Shown one piece after another: positions 35,229 through 43,623 of a DNA stretch of 45,493 bases (its first letter is position 1; every line of letters starts with the position of its first letter). This stretch comes from Streptomyces eurythermus. GTDB lineage: Bacteria; Actinomycetota; Actinomycetes; Streptomycetales; Streptomycetaceae. The notes below the pieces were generated by a model. The model was not told the DNA's origin, searched no databases, and worked only from the letters and a program-made list of their open reading frames with translations. The translations under genes were made by a program, and so were the position numbers. The stretch covers positions 1-45,493 of the forward strand of contig NZ_BMSK01000035.1 in NCBI RefSeq assembly GCF_014649115.1, in the 5' to 3' direction.

Positions 35229-35558
35229 ATGGAGGACCTGACGGAGATGCTGAAGGGCACGCTCGAAGGGTGCGTGCTCGAAATCATCGACAGCGAGGAA
35301 ACCTACGGGTACGCCATCACCCGCAAGCTGAACGAGCTCGGTTTCACCGATGTCGTCGAGGGCACGGTGTACACCGTCCTGCTGCGACTGGAGAGGAACG
35401 GCCTCGTCCAGGTGGCGAAACGGCCTTCCGCGGTGGGTCCGCCGCGGAAGTTCTACGCGCTCAACGACGCCGGACGCGAGGAACTCGCGAGGTTCTGGGC
35501 GAAATGGCAGTACGTCTCGTCTCGCATCGACAAGCTCAGGGAGAGCGGCGGAAGATGA
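35229..35558 (+). CDS. PadR-family transcriptional regulator
   Basis: A 109-residue winged-helix repressor. The family pattern is clear: MLKGTLEGCVLEIIDSEE, the recognition region TYGYAITRKLNELGF, then VVEGTVYTVLLRLERNGLV and the wing GPPRKFYALNDAGREELARF. GAGGAG lies upstream of ATG 35229, and the inverted repeat just before the gene is a likely self-operator. Its stop overlaps the next start (ATGA), giving a three-gene operon with two DUF1048-type proteins, a pairing seen often in Gram-positive bacteria. The inducer is unknown. Confidence 0.93.
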   Translation: MEDLTEMLKGTLEGCVLEIIDSEETYGYAITRKLNELGFTDVVEGTVYTVLLRLERNGLVQVAKRPSAVGPPRKFYALNDAGREELARFWAKWQYVSSRIDKLRESGGR

Positions 35559-35911
35559 ACTTCTGGGAGACCGTCACAGGAAGTGATCTCACCAGGGACT
35601 GGAAGGCATTCGAAGTCCGTGCCGCGACCCTGCCGGACGACCACCGGGCGGCGTGGGCACAGATCAAGTGCCACCTCTTCCCCTACGGGGACTTCACCGG
35701 CCGCAACCTGACACCGATCGTCGACGCCGCCCTGGCACTGCTCGAAGAAGCGGCGGCGGACGGACAGAGCGTCCACGAGGTGCTCGGCGACGACATCCGG
35801 GGCTTTTGCACGGCGTTGGCCGGCGGAGCCGGCGCCCGGACCTGCCGCGACCGCTGGCGCGAGCAGTTGAACAGGAACGTCGCCAGGAAATTGAGCCGGC
35901 TGGGAGGCTGA
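35555..35911 (+). CDS. DUF1048-type protein, first copy
   Basis: A 118-residue all-helical soluble protein. It shares its layout with the next gene: a short N-terminal helix, then AWAQIKCHLFPYGDFTGRNL aligning with YKEMQRYLFKVGPIDLPDG downstream, and VLGDDIRGFCTALAGG matching LTGTDVAAFCDDLVKD. The two are probably paralogues from an old duplication. The family is usually encoded beside PadR regulators and its biochemical role is not established. Start ATG 35555 overlaps the PadR stop. Confidence 0.85.
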   Translation: MNFWETVTGSDLTRDWKAFEVRAATLPDDHRAAWAQIKCHLFPYGDFTGRNLTPIVDAALALLEEAAADGQSVHEVLGDDIRGFCTALAGGAGARTCRDRWREQLNRNVARKLSRLGG

Positions 35912-35912
35912 C

Positions 35913-36239
35913 GTGAGCATCCAGGACATCATCGAGGGCAAGAAACAGTGGCGGGCGCACATGGCGCGGGTCAAGGCCCTCCCGCAGGATTACCAGATCG
36001 TCTACAAGGAGATGCAGAGGTACCTGTTCAAGGTCGGCCCGATCGACCTGCCCGACGGCCCCCTGCTCCCTGGCATCCTCGACTTCTTCGAGGAGGGCGT
36101 CGCCGCGGGCAAGGGAGTCCTGGAACTCACCGGCACCGATGTCGCCGCGTTCTGCGACGACTTGGTCAAGGACTCTCCCACCTACGCGGACGCATACCAG
36201 AAGTCCCTTGGCGGGGAGCCCGACACGGCCGAGAAGTAA
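35913..36239 (+). CDS. DUF1048-type protein, second copy
   Basis: A 108-residue helical protein of the DUF1048 family, with SIQDIIEGKKQWRAHMARV, ALPQDYQIVYKEMQRYLF, LLPGILDFFEEGVAAGKGV and LTGTDVAAFCDDLVKDSPTY. A GTG start at 35913 with GGGAGG upstream, one base after the previous stop. Third gene of the PadR operon; likely acts with the preceding paralogue, perhaps as a heteromer (inference). Confidence 0.9.
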   Translation: MSIQDIIEGKKQWRAHMARVKALPQDYQIVYKEMQRYLFKVGPIDLPDGPLLPGILDFFEEGVAAGKGVLELTGTDVAAFCDDLVKDSPTYADAYQKSLGGEPDTAEK

Positions 36240-36386
36240 CACCCGCGCGCACTGCTGGTCGCCGTGGTCTTCATCCGAAACACCCGTCCCAACCGACCAC
36301 TCCCCATGTCGCACCGGCACCGCCATCATGGGAGCGCTCCCGTACTCATCGCACGCGCAGATCTCCCGACACCGGAAGGACCGCTC

Positions 36387-37523
36387 ATGCGCACCGCTCC
36401 CCCTCTCTCCCGGCGGGCACTGCTCACGGCCGCCGCCGCGGGCCTCACCACCGCGGCCGCCACCCCCTCCCGGGCATCCGGCGCCCACCGCTCCGTGCCG
36501 TCCCCCACCTTCGCCGGGTTCCGGACGGTGGGCCGGGTCAAGGAGGCGGCCGACGGCTGGGTGCGCTACAGCTGGCCCGGCATCGTCTTCGAAGGCCGGT
36601 TCCGCGGCAGGGGCGTCGGGATCGCGCTCGACGACTCCGCCAACGACTACGACGTCCAGATCGACGGAACGACCGTGAGCACACTGGTGACTCCCGGGCG
36701 CACCACGTCCTGGGTCACGGACCTCGCCGACACCGAGCACACCGTGCGGCTCGTCAAGCGGACGGAGTGCCCGTGGGCCGTCGGCCGCTTCGGCGGGTTC
36801 GTCGCCGCTCGGGGAGGAAGGATCCTCCCCGCCCCCGCGCCGCGCAGCAGGCAGATCGAGTTCATCGGCGACTCCTACACCGCCGGGTACGGCAACGTCT
36901 CCGGCACGCGTGACTGCTCGGCCAACGGGGGAGTCGACCGGAACAGCAACGCGGGTCTCGCCTTCGGCGCCCTCACCGCGCGGAAGCTCGGCGCCGACCA
37001 CCAGCAGAACGCCTTCTCCGGCCGTGGCATGGTCCGCAACTACAACGGCGGCGACCCCGGCACCGATTACCGCACCTACTACGACCGGGCCCTGCTGAAC
37101 GTCGCCGGCGACGTCTGGCACAAGCCGCGCGGCTGGCGGCCGCAGGTCGTCGTCATCGGCCTCGGCATCAACGACTTCTCGACCCCGCTGCGCCCGGGCG
37201 AACCGTGGGCCACCCAGGGCGAGTTGATCGCCGCCTACGCCAGTGCCTACCACGGCTTCCTCGACAAGCTGCGGGCCCGCTACGGCAGCAGGACCTTCCT
37301 GGTGGTCAGCGCCACCGCGGTGTCCGGCACCGCCTTCGCCGACACCGCCCAGGGCATCGTCAGGGACCGCAACGCGCGGGGCGACGACCGGGTGGGCTAC
37401 TGGTACTACGACGATCCCGGCCTGGACCACCTCGGCTGCGACTGGCACCCCTCGCTTCAGGACCACCGGATCATCTCCGGACTGCTCGACCAGTACCTCG
37501 CCACCGTGCCGCTGGACTGGTGA
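36387..37523 (+). CDS. Secreted SGNH/GDSL esterase, CE2-like
   Basis: A 378-residue exported esterase. The N-terminus (RRALLTAAAAGLTTAAA) has a twin-arginine-type pattern, SRRALL, and a cut site near PSRASGA. Residues about 45-150 form the jelly-roll domain of carbohydrate esterase family 2. The SGNH hydrolase domain follows: catalytic Ser in IEFIGDSYTAGYG, Gly in SGRGMVRNYNGG, Asn in GLGINDFSTPL, and the Asp-x-His pair in CDWHPSLQDH. Such enzymes remove acetyl groups from xylan, mannan or glucans, which would complement the xylanase at the window start. ATG 36387 has GGAAGGA six bases upstream. The stop is followed by a tandem repeat region. Confidence 0.9.
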   Translation: MRTAPPLSRRALLTAAAAGLTTAAATPSRASGAHRSVPSPTFAGFRTVGRVKEAADGWVRYSWPGIVFEGRFRGRGVGIALDDSANDYDVQIDGTTVSTLVTPGRTTSWVTDLADTEHTVRLVKRTECPWAVGRFGGFVAARGGRILPAPAPRSRQIEFIGDSYTAGYGNVSGTRDCSANGGVDRNSNAGLAFGALTARKLGADHQQNAFSGRGMVRNYNGGDPGTDYRTYYDRALLNVAGDVWHKPRGWRPQVVVIGLGINDFSTPLRPGEPWATQGELIAAYASAYHGFLDKLRARYGSRTFLVVSATAVSGTAFADTAQGIVRDRNARGDDRVGYWYYDDPGLDHLGCDWHPSLQDHRIISGLLDQYLATVPLDW

Positions 37524-37530
37524 CCGGGCG

Positions 37531-37658
37531 GACGGTCCGGGCCGGGCGCGGTCGGCACCGTCCGCCGCGGCGGGCGTCGACCGGTATGTCGGGCGACGGT
37601 CCGGACCGGACGGGCTCGGCATCGTCCGCCGCGGCGGGCGTCGACCGGGATGCCGGGC
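37531..37658. repeat. Two-copy 64-bp tandem repeat with embedded palindrome
   Basis: Copy 1 at 37531-37594 and copy 2 at 37595-37658 differ at only a few positions. Each contains the self-complementary core CCGCCGCGGCGG. The array begins eight bases after the esterase stop, so it may act as paired terminator hairpins, or be a recent slippage duplication. No reading frame in it looks coding. Confidence 0.85.
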
Positions 37659-37762
37659 CGACGGGATGCCACAGCCGGCGCGCTGCCGCGCCACCGCGGT
37701 CTCTCGGCCGTGCGGACCCGCCCACCATGCGCGTCCCTCCGCCCGGACGGTGCCCGGGTGGC

Positions 37763-38203
37763 TCACATCGTGCCCGTGAGCGGTAGCGGCGGAATGTCAC
37801 CGGCGTGCTCCGGAGCCCCGGTCCAGGCAGCCAGCCGGACGGGGTCCGGCGCTTTGCCGGTAGCCTCGGTGACCCGCGCGTAGAGCGCCCTGACGACCTC
37901 CGGGCGGTAGGTGATCGCCCGTCCGGCGGCCGTCCGGACGCCGTCCTCGGCGGCTGCCGTCGTGGACGGTCTGAGCAGGGCGAGACCGAGCCGCATCCAC
38001 GGCCAGGGCTGCTCCCACTCCCGGGCCGGGCGCTCCACGGCCAGACGGCAGGCGGTGCCTGTCTCGCCGGACAGCCGGGCGTGGTCCACAGGATGGAGGG
38101 TGCTCCCGGAGATACCCCCGGGGTCGCACGCGGCCCGGCGCAGCCGGTCCCCGTACTCGGTCAGGCACGGTGCCGGGCGCACTTCGCGGAACACGGTGTC
38201 CAC
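37763..38203 (-). CDS. Hypothetical protein, N-terminus resembling AraC-type regulators
   Basis: A 146-residue frame read from GTG 38203 with strongly GC-biased third codon positions, so probably translated. The start (TVFREVRPAPCLTEYGDRL) resembles the opening of one group of AraC regulators, but the rest (WPWMRLGLALLRPSTTAAA, ITYRPEVVRALYARVTEA) does not continue that fold and no helix-turn-helix domain follows. It may be a decayed or recombined regulator, or an unrelated family. No clear ribosome site; a stop codon lies four codons upstream in frame. Confidence 0.5.
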   Translation of the reverse strand: MDTVFREVRPAPCLTEYGDRLRRAACDPGGISGSTLHPVDHARLSGETGTACRLAVERPAREWEQPWPWMRLGLALLRPSTTAAAEDGVRTAAGRAITYRPEVVRALYARVTEATGKAPDPVRLAAWTGAPEHAGDIPPLPLTGTM

Positions 38204-38291
38204 CGCCGTGGATCAACGGCGGGCGGCCGTCCTCGCGCCGGGCGTACGCCCGCCGGGGGACGACGGCCGCCCCTGCGGAGGCATCGGCGCC

Positions 38292-38474
38292 ATGGACGAG
38301 CGACAGCAGCCCACCAGCGCCTGCCCCGGCGAAGCGGCTGACGCGTCGGTCACGGGCGCTCTGGTGAGCGTCACCGTGGGACCGGACGGCATCGACGGGT
38401 CGTACTGGGTGCCGGCGCCCGACACGCCGAGGGCCTACGAGAGGGCGGCTCGCGGACCCACGGGAGGCCCGTAG
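38292..38474 (+). CDS. Small hypothetical protein
   Basis: A 60-residue frame from ATG 38292, with GGAGG ten bases upstream and good third-position GC. The peptide contains ALVSVTVGPDGIDGSYWVPA and no recognisable domain, signal peptide or membrane segment. It sits alone between convergent genes. Weakly supported. Confidence 0.35.
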   Translation: MDERQQPTSACPGEAADASVTGALVSVTVGPDGIDGSYWVPAPDTPRAYERAARGPTGGP

Positions 38475-38498
38475 CCGCTCCGAGGAGCGGGGGACCGG

Positions 38499-39239
38499 TC
38501 AGCTCCGCTTCAGCCAGTCCTCGTAGCGGGTGGACGCGAGGTGGGCCGTGTCGTCACCGATGAGCACGCCGTCGGGCATGCCCGCGAACGGGCCCGCGGT
38601 CTCGTCGGTGACGACGGAACGGCCGTCGGGCTTCGCCGCCAGGGTGATCTCACCGAGCCGGTCGAGCCGCTCGACCTCGGGACCCGCGATGTCGCGGACG
38701 CCGTACGACGGCTCGCCCAGCGCCGCGTCGGCAAGGGCGGCGGCGACATCGGCGGAGGCCATCGGGCGCAGCCGCAGGGACGGCAGGCGCACCTCCGTGC
38801 CCTCGGTGGTCATGTCCATCACCGGGGCGACGAACTCGAAGAACTGGGTGGCGCGCACGATGCTGTAGGGCACGCCGCTGTTCCGCACGGTCTCCTCCTG
38901 GGCGACCTTGGCCCGGTAGTAACCGTAGTCGGGCACCTGGTCGACGCCGACGATCGAGAGCACGACGTGGTGGCGGACACCCGCCTCCTTCTCGGCCCCG
39001 GTCAGATTCCGCTCCGAGCGGGTGAAGAAGTCCAGCGCCGGCTCCGGATCGAAGGAGGGGGAGTTCGGCACGTCCACGACCACGTCCGCGCCGGTGAGAG
39101 CCTGGGCCAGACCCTCACCGGTGAGGGTGTCCACACCCGTGGAAGGGGAGGCCGCCACGGCCTCGTGACCACGGTCGCGCAACAGCGCGACCACCTGCGA
39201 TCCGATGAGCCCCGTACCGCCGACGACCACGATCCTCAT
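38499..39239 (-). CDS. NmrA-like NAD(P)-binding SDR-family protein
   Basis: A 246-residue atypical short-chain dehydrogenase. The N-terminal MRIVVVGGTGLIGSQVVALL carries the GxxGxxG dinucleotide-binding turn, VVVDVPNSPSF follows at the expected strand, and YYRAKVAQEETVRNSGVPYS matches the region after the usual active-site Tyr, with VRATQFFEF as substrate-pocket sequence. Members act as redox sensors or as reductases of unknown substrate. ATG 39239 with GGAGA just upstream on its strand; the longer open frame upstream does not resemble the family. Single gene. Confidence 0.9.
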   Translation of the reverse strand: MRIVVVGGTGLIGSQVVALLRDRGHEAVAASPSTGVDTLTGEGLAQALTGADVVVDVPNSPSFDPEPALDFFTRSERNLTGAEKEAGVRHHVVLSIVGVDQVPDYGYYRAKVAQEETVRNSGVPYSIVRATQFFEFVAPVMDMTTEGTEVRLPSLRLRPMASADVAAALADAALGEPSYGVRDIAGPEVERLDRLGEITLAAKPDGRSVVTDETAGPFAGMPDGVLIGDDTAHLASTRYEDWLKRS

Positions 39240-39456
39240 CACTGTCTCCGTTCTTTGAACCGGCTTCCCGACGGACACCGGCGACACCTCGCCCGACCGG
39301 GTGCGGCAACGCGCACATCGACAGGACAAGGCGGCGGCCGGATCTGTGACAGCCGAGCGGACACCCCAGATGCTACGGGCCGGCGGGGGAGCGGAGGGAC
39401 AACCCCGCAGGGCGCGCCCTGCGGAAAACCACAGGCCGGGCCCTACGGAGAACGGC

Positions 39457-39843
39457 ATGTGCCCGCAACGGGTCTGTGAGCTGGGAGGTCTCGATGACGT
39501 CCATCGGAATGCCCTCCAGCAGGCTCTCCACGGTGACACCGCCGTCGACCTTGCCTTCCTCAACACCCATCCGCATGCCATCGGCCCCTTCGGGCCTGAC
39601 CCCACGGCCCTCTCGGCGGCTCAGGTGGCCCGCGTCGCGGAACTGCTCGGGCAGATCGACTTTCCGGCCCTCCTGGGCGCCCTGCCGGCAGATGAAACGG
39701 CGGCGGCCTCTCTGATCGGCAACGGCGCGGACGGGATCGTCGGCGGGCCGAAGAAGTACCTGCTGGGCCACTTCAGCGCCATGCGCGAGTTCTACCGTGA
39801 CGCATCCCGACGGCAGCTCCTCGTCGTGCTTTGGTGGGACTGA
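39457..39843 (+). CDS. DUF1877-like protein, N-terminally short or degraded
   Basis: A 128-residue frame whose second half matches the C-terminal pattern of the YfbM/DUF1877 family: ALSAAQVARVAELLGQIDFP, then KKYLLGHFSAMREFYRDAS and the closing strand LLVVLWWD. The first 30 residues do not show the family's usual N-terminal DKxWxxLHxLL segment, and homologues are about 160 residues, so the gene may be truncated or have an upstream frameshift. ATG 39457 with GGAG upstream is a reasonable start. Function of the family is unknown. Confidence 0.5.
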   Translation: MCPQRVCELGGLDDVHRNALQQALHGDTAVDLAFLNTHPHAIGPFGPDPTALSAAQVARVAELLGQIDFPALLGALPADETAAASLIGNGADGIVGGPKKYLLGHFSAMREFYRDASRRQLLVVLWWD

Positions 39844-40112
39844 CACCGCCCGGCACAGGTCAGCAGCCGGGGAATCGCGTCAGCTCGCGGATCGGCCACC
39901 CGGGTACGGTCCGGTGGCCGGGCGGTTCGGGACGGTCGGCCGCGGCATCCGGAGGGTGTCCATGCACCAATGCGGGAAGGCTACCGGTGCGGCCCCGCGT
40001 GTGTCGGCGTCAACCTGCCGCCGCTGCGTTACTCGTTGGAGGCGCGCGATGCGCCTGAGGTCCGCGTCCACCACATGAACGCCGATACTCGCACGGTCCT
40101 GCGGTCATATGG

Positions 40113-41012
40113 TCATGTGCCGCGAGCCGTTGCCCGGAAAGCCGTTGGTGTGATGCCCGTGCGCTGCCGGAAGAACGTGGTGAAGTCACTGGCGTCGGTG
40201 AAGCCGAGGCGGGTGGCGAGGGCCGTGATGGTCAGCGGGCCGTGGGCGAGTTCCCGTTTGGCCTCCATTACCACGCGTTCGTCGATGTAGCGCTTGGCCG
40301 GCATACCGGTGGCGGTTTGCGTGGCCCGGGTGAGGGTGCGGCGGCTGTAGCCCAGTGCCGCCGCGTAGTCCTCCACCCGGCGGGTGACCATGAAGTCACG
40401 CTCCACGGCCGCGTGAAACCGGCGGAACGTCTCGTTCGCGGACGGTCCGCCGGGCTCGGACCCGTACGCCCTGGCCAGGCGCACCAGCAGTACCGCCAGC
40501 AGATGCCGCAGCACCTGCACATGGGATTCCAGGGGCAGCTCGGCCATGGCCTGGTACTCGTATCGCAGGTGCTCAAGTGCCCGGCGCAGGCCTTCCGCGT
40601 GCGGGGCGTCCGGCTGGAGGGGGGCCTGGGCCGTCGCCAGGCCGGCGACCGAGGCCGCGGCCGTCCCGGTGTCGGGGAAGCCCGGAGGGAAGGCGATCAC
40701 CAGGCCCTGGGCCCGTGGGAGATCCGTGCCCCAGCGCTGTACCTGCCCGGGGCGGATCCACAGCCAGGCACCGCCGGACAGTTCGTAGCGGGTGAAATCC
40801 ACCCACACCGTCAGACGGCTGCCCGGCCGTACGGTGACGATCTGGTGGAAGGCCGGGCGCAGCGACGCGTACGGATCGTTGCCGTGCCGGCGGGCGCGCT
40901 CGGACAGTCCCGCCAGCTCGACCAGCTCCAGTCCCGGCGGGGAACCGGCCGTGCGCCGCAGGGCGAGGTCCCGGATGACCGACCGCCGCGCAACCTGTCC
41001 GTTTTTCCCCAT
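40113..41012 (-). CDS. AraC-family transcriptional regulator, divergent from vdcBCD
   Basis: A 299-residue regulator. The N-terminal cupin-like sensing domain spans about residues 20-115 (HQIVTVRPGSRLTVWVDFTR, GGAWLWIRPGQVQRWG). The C-terminal AraC DNA-binding domain spans about 195-295, with the first helix-turn-helix in VEDYAAALGYSRRTLTRAT and the second in ITALATRLGFTDASDFTTFF, ending RQRTGITPTAFRA. ATG 41012 (MGKNGQVARRS) is the first Met before conserved sequence. It is back-to-back with vdcB over 97 bases, which suggests it controls the decarboxylase genes in response to an aromatic acid (inference). Confidence 0.92.
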   Translation of the reverse strand: MGKNGQVARRSVIRDLALRRTAGSPPGLELVELAGLSERARRHGNDPYASLRPAFHQIVTVRPGSRLTVWVDFTRYELSGGAWLWIRPGQVQRWGTDLPRAQGLVIAFPPGFPDTGTAAASVAGLATAQAPLQPDAPHAEGLRRALEHLRYEYQAMAELPLESHVQVLRHLLAVLLVRLARAYGSEPGGPSANETFRRFHAAVERDFMVTRRVEDYAAALGYSRRTLTRATQTATGMPAKRYIDERVVMEAKRELAHGPLTITALATRLGFTDASDFTTFFRQRTGITPTAFRATARGT

Positions 41013-41109
41013 GACGAGTCCCGAGTGTACCGCCGCACCCCGCGACCGGGCTCCTAGCGTGAAGGCGTAAGGGCAGATCAGCGCGGTGCGCGCGGGAAGG
41101 AAGGCCGGT

Positions 41110-41700
41110 ATGAGACTGGTCGTGGGGATGACCGGAGCCACCGGAGCGGTGTTCGGTGTCCGCTTCCTCCAGGTGCTGGCCCAGCTGCCGGAGGTCGAGA
41201 GCCATCTGGTCCTCAGCCGGTGGGCGCGCACGACGATCGAGCTGGAGACGGGCCTGTCCGTGAACGAGGTCGGTGACCTGGCCGACGTCGTGCACCAGCC
41301 GCAGGACCAGGGCGCCGCCATCTCCTCCGGGTCGTTCCGTACCGACGGCATGGTGATCGTGCCCTGCTCGATGAAGACCCTGGCCGCCATCCGCGCCGGA
41401 TACGCCGACACCCTGGTCGCTCGCGCCGCCGACGTGGTCCTCAAGGAGCGCCGCAAGCTCGTCCTCGTCCCGCGCGAGACACCGCTGAGCGAGATCCATC
41501 TGGAGAACATGCTCGCGCTCTGCCGGATGGGGGCGCAGCTGGTGCCGCCCATGCCGGCCTTCTACAACCACCCGCGGTCGGTGGACGACATCGTCGACCA
41601 CGTCGTGACCCGGATCCTCGACCAGTTCGACCTGCCCGCCCCCGCCGCCAAGAGGTGGGAGGGCATGCGCGCCGCCCGCCTGCTGCGGCCCGCTTCCTGA
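41110..41700 (+). CDS. vdcB: Flavin prenyltransferase, hydroxyarylic acid decarboxylase subunit B
   Basis: A 196-residue UbiX-family enzyme that attaches a dimethylallyl group to FMN to make the prenylated flavin used by the UbiD partner. Features: the flavin-binding start VVGMTGATGAVFGVRFLQVL, SRWARTTIELETG, the phosphate loop GMVIVPCSMKTLAAIRAGY, and KERRKLVLVPRETPLSEIHL. ATG 41110 has a long GGAAGGAAGG site; ATG 41086 is less likely. Followed by the UbiD and small subunit genes in the order of the known vdcBCD vanillate/4-hydroxybenzoate decarboxylase locus. Confidence 0.94.
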   Translation: MRLVVGMTGATGAVFGVRFLQVLAQLPEVESHLVLSRWARTTIELETGLSVNEVGDLADVVHQPQDQGAAISSGSFRTDGMVIVPCSMKTLAAIRAGYADTLVARAADVVLKERRKLVLVPRETPLSEIHLENMLALCRMGAQLVPPMPAFYNHPRSVDDIVDHVVTRILDQFDLPAPAAKRWEGMRAARLLRPAS

Positions 41701-41814
41701 GGTCGCAGGCCTGATTGCGGCCCGTTTCCTGATGTCCGCCGGCACCCGCGTGCCCCGGCGCCCCTTCACCCCACCCAACCCACCCCCTCCTCTTTTGGCT
41801 CACACGGAGTACCC

Positions 41815-43245
41815 ATGGCATACGACGACCTGCGCGGTTTCCTCAGCACGCTGGAGAAGGAAGGTCAGCTGCTGCGCATCACCGAGGAAGTCCTTCCCGA
41901 ACCCGACCTGGCAGCGGCGGCCAACGCCGCCGGCCGCATCGGCGAAGGCGCACCCGCCCTGTGGTTCGACAACGTCAAGGGCTTCACCGACGCCCGTATA
42001 GCCCTGAACGTCCACGGCTCCTGGGCCAACCACGCCCTCGCTCTCGGACTGCCCAAGCACACCCCGGTCAAGGAGCAGGTGGAGGAGTTCGCCCGGCGCT
42101 GGGACGCCTTCCCCGTCGCTCCCGAGCGGCGCGAGGACGCCCCGTGGCGGGAGAACACACAGGAAGGTGACGACGTCGACCTGTTCTCGGTCCTTCCCCT
42201 GTTCCGTCTCAACGACGGTGACGGCGGCTTCTACCTCGACAAGGCGGCCGTCGTCTCCCGCGACCCCGATGACCCCGGTCACTTCGGCAAGCAGAACGTC
42301 GGGACCTACCGCCTCCAGGTCATCGGCAAGAACCGGCTCGCGATACAGCCCGTCCCCGTGCACGACATCGCGCTCCATCTGCGCGCGGCGGAGGAGAAGG
42401 GCGAGGACCTTCCCATCGCCATCACTCTCGGCAACGACCCGGTGATGGCCATCGTGGCCGGGATGCCCATGGGATACGACCAGAGCGAGTACGAGATGGC
42501 CGGCGCCCTGCGCGGCGCGCCCGCCCCGATCGCCACCGCCCCTCTCACCGGCTTCGACGTGCCCTGGGGGTCCGAGGTCGTCATCGAAGGCGTCATCGAG
42601 AGCCGCAAGCGGCAGATCGAGGGCCCGTTCGGCGAGTTCACCGGGCACTACTCGGGCGGCCGCCGCATGCCGGTCGTCCGCATCGACCGCGTCTCCTACC
42701 GCACGAACCCGGTCTTCGAGTCCCTCTACCTGGGCATGCCGTGGACCGAGTGCGACTACCTCGTGGGCCCCAACACCTGTGTGCCGCTGCTGAAGCAGTT
42801 GCGCGCCGAGTTCCCCGAGGTCCAGGCCGTCAACGCCATGTACACGCACGGGTTGCTGGCCGTCATCTCCACCCGGAAGCGGTACGGCGGATTCGCCAAG
42901 GCCGTGGCCATGCGCGCCATGACGACCCCGCACGGCCTCGGCTACATCACCACGGTCATCGTCGTCGACGAGGACGTGGACCCCTTCGACCTGCCGCAGG
43001 TCATGTGGGCGATGTCGTCGAAGGTCAACCCGGCCGACGACGTCGTGGTGCTGCCCAACCTCTCCGTGGTGGAACTGGCACCCGCCGCCCAGCCGGCGGG
43101 CCTGACCAGCAAGATGATCATCGACGCCACCACACCCGTGCACCCCGACACACGCGGCAACTTCTCCACGCCCACCAAGGATCTCCCCGAGGCCAAGGAC
43201 TGGGCGGCGAGGCTCCAGCGCCTGCTGTCCGAAGCCCGCGGCTGA
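41815..43245 (+). CDS. vdcC: UbiD-family non-oxidative hydroxyarylic acid decarboxylase, subunit C
   Basis: A 476-residue decarboxylase using prenylated FMN to remove CO2 from hydroxyaryl acids such as vanillate or 4-hydroxybenzoate. UbiD features: MAYDDLRGFLSTLEKEGQLL at the start, LPIAITLGNDPVMAIVAG, the metal/flavin motif around EGPFGEFTGHYSGG with catalytic-type Glu residues, YLGMPWTECDYLVGP and the C-terminal KMIIDATTP. GGAG lies upstream of ATG 41815. The substrate is assigned from the BCD gene set rather than from specific residues. Confidence 0.94.
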   Translation: MAYDDLRGFLSTLEKEGQLLRITEEVLPEPDLAAAANAAGRIGEGAPALWFDNVKGFTDARIALNVHGSWANHALALGLPKHTPVKEQVEEFARRWDAFPVAPERREDAPWRENTQEGDDVDLFSVLPLFRLNDGDGGFYLDKAAVVSRDPDDPGHFGKQNVGTYRLQVIGKNRLAIQPVPVHDIALHLRAAEEKGEDLPIAITLGNDPVMAIVAGMPMGYDQSEYEMAGALRGAPAPIATAPLTGFDVPWGSEVVIEGVIESRKRQIEGPFGEFTGHYSGGRRMPVVRIDRVSYRTNPVFESLYLGMPWTECDYLVGPNTCVPLLKQLRAEFPEVQAVNAMYTHGLLAVISTRKRYGGFAKAVAMRAMTTPHGLGYITTVIVVDEDVDPFDLPQVMWAMSSKVNPADDVVVLPNLSVVELAPAAQPAGLTSKMIIDATTPVHPDTRGNFSTPTKDLPEAKDWAARLQRLLSEARG

Positions 43246-43301
43246 CCCGTCCGAGGCATCCATCCGGCTGTACCAAGGCTCGTACCAAGGAAGGCATCCC
43301 C

Positions 43302-43571
43302 ATGACCGACTGCTGCCCCCGCTGCGCCCACGAGAGCGTAAGCACCCTGTACTCCTCGCCCGTCCCCGGTGTCTGGGACGTCGTACAGTGCGCGCGTTGC
43401 CTGTACACCTGGCGGACCAGCGAGCCGGACCGGCGCACACGGCGCGCCGCCTACCCGCAGGCGTTCCGGCTGACCGAGGAGGACCTGGCGAACGCGGCCG
43501 AGGTGCCGGCCGTCCCGCCCCTGCGCACCGACGGCCCCCCGGCCGCTGCCCGCGGACCCGAACTGTCATGA
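43302..43571 (+). CDS. vdcD: Hydroxyarylic acid decarboxylase small subunit D
   Basis: An 89-residue protein with a rubredoxin-like Cys arrangement: CCPRCAHESVSTLYSS near the start and VVQCARCLYTWRT about 30 residues on, then PQAFRLTEEDLANAAEVPAV. This matches the small D subunit found only with vdcB/vdcC-type clusters; its exact task in decarboxylation is not established. CAAGGAAGG lies upstream of ATG 43302. Confidence 0.92.
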   Translation: MTDCCPRCAHESVSTLYSSPVPGVWDVVQCARCLYTWRTSEPDRRTRRAAYPQAFRLTEEDLANAAEVPAVPPLRTDGPPAAARGPELS

Positions 43572-43623
43572 GATCGACACACGCGGCCGGAATGGCGGTC
43601 ACGCGTGGGCCGGTTGCCTGTAC

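Noticed and set aside
37531..37658. CRISPR-like direct repeats
   Set aside because: Only two adjacent units with no spacer between them and no cas genes nearby.
39880..40074. A 64-codon minus-strand frame resembling a short leader peptide
   Set aside because: No ribosome site, no adjacent gene it could control in the right orientation, and no recognisable conserved peptide.
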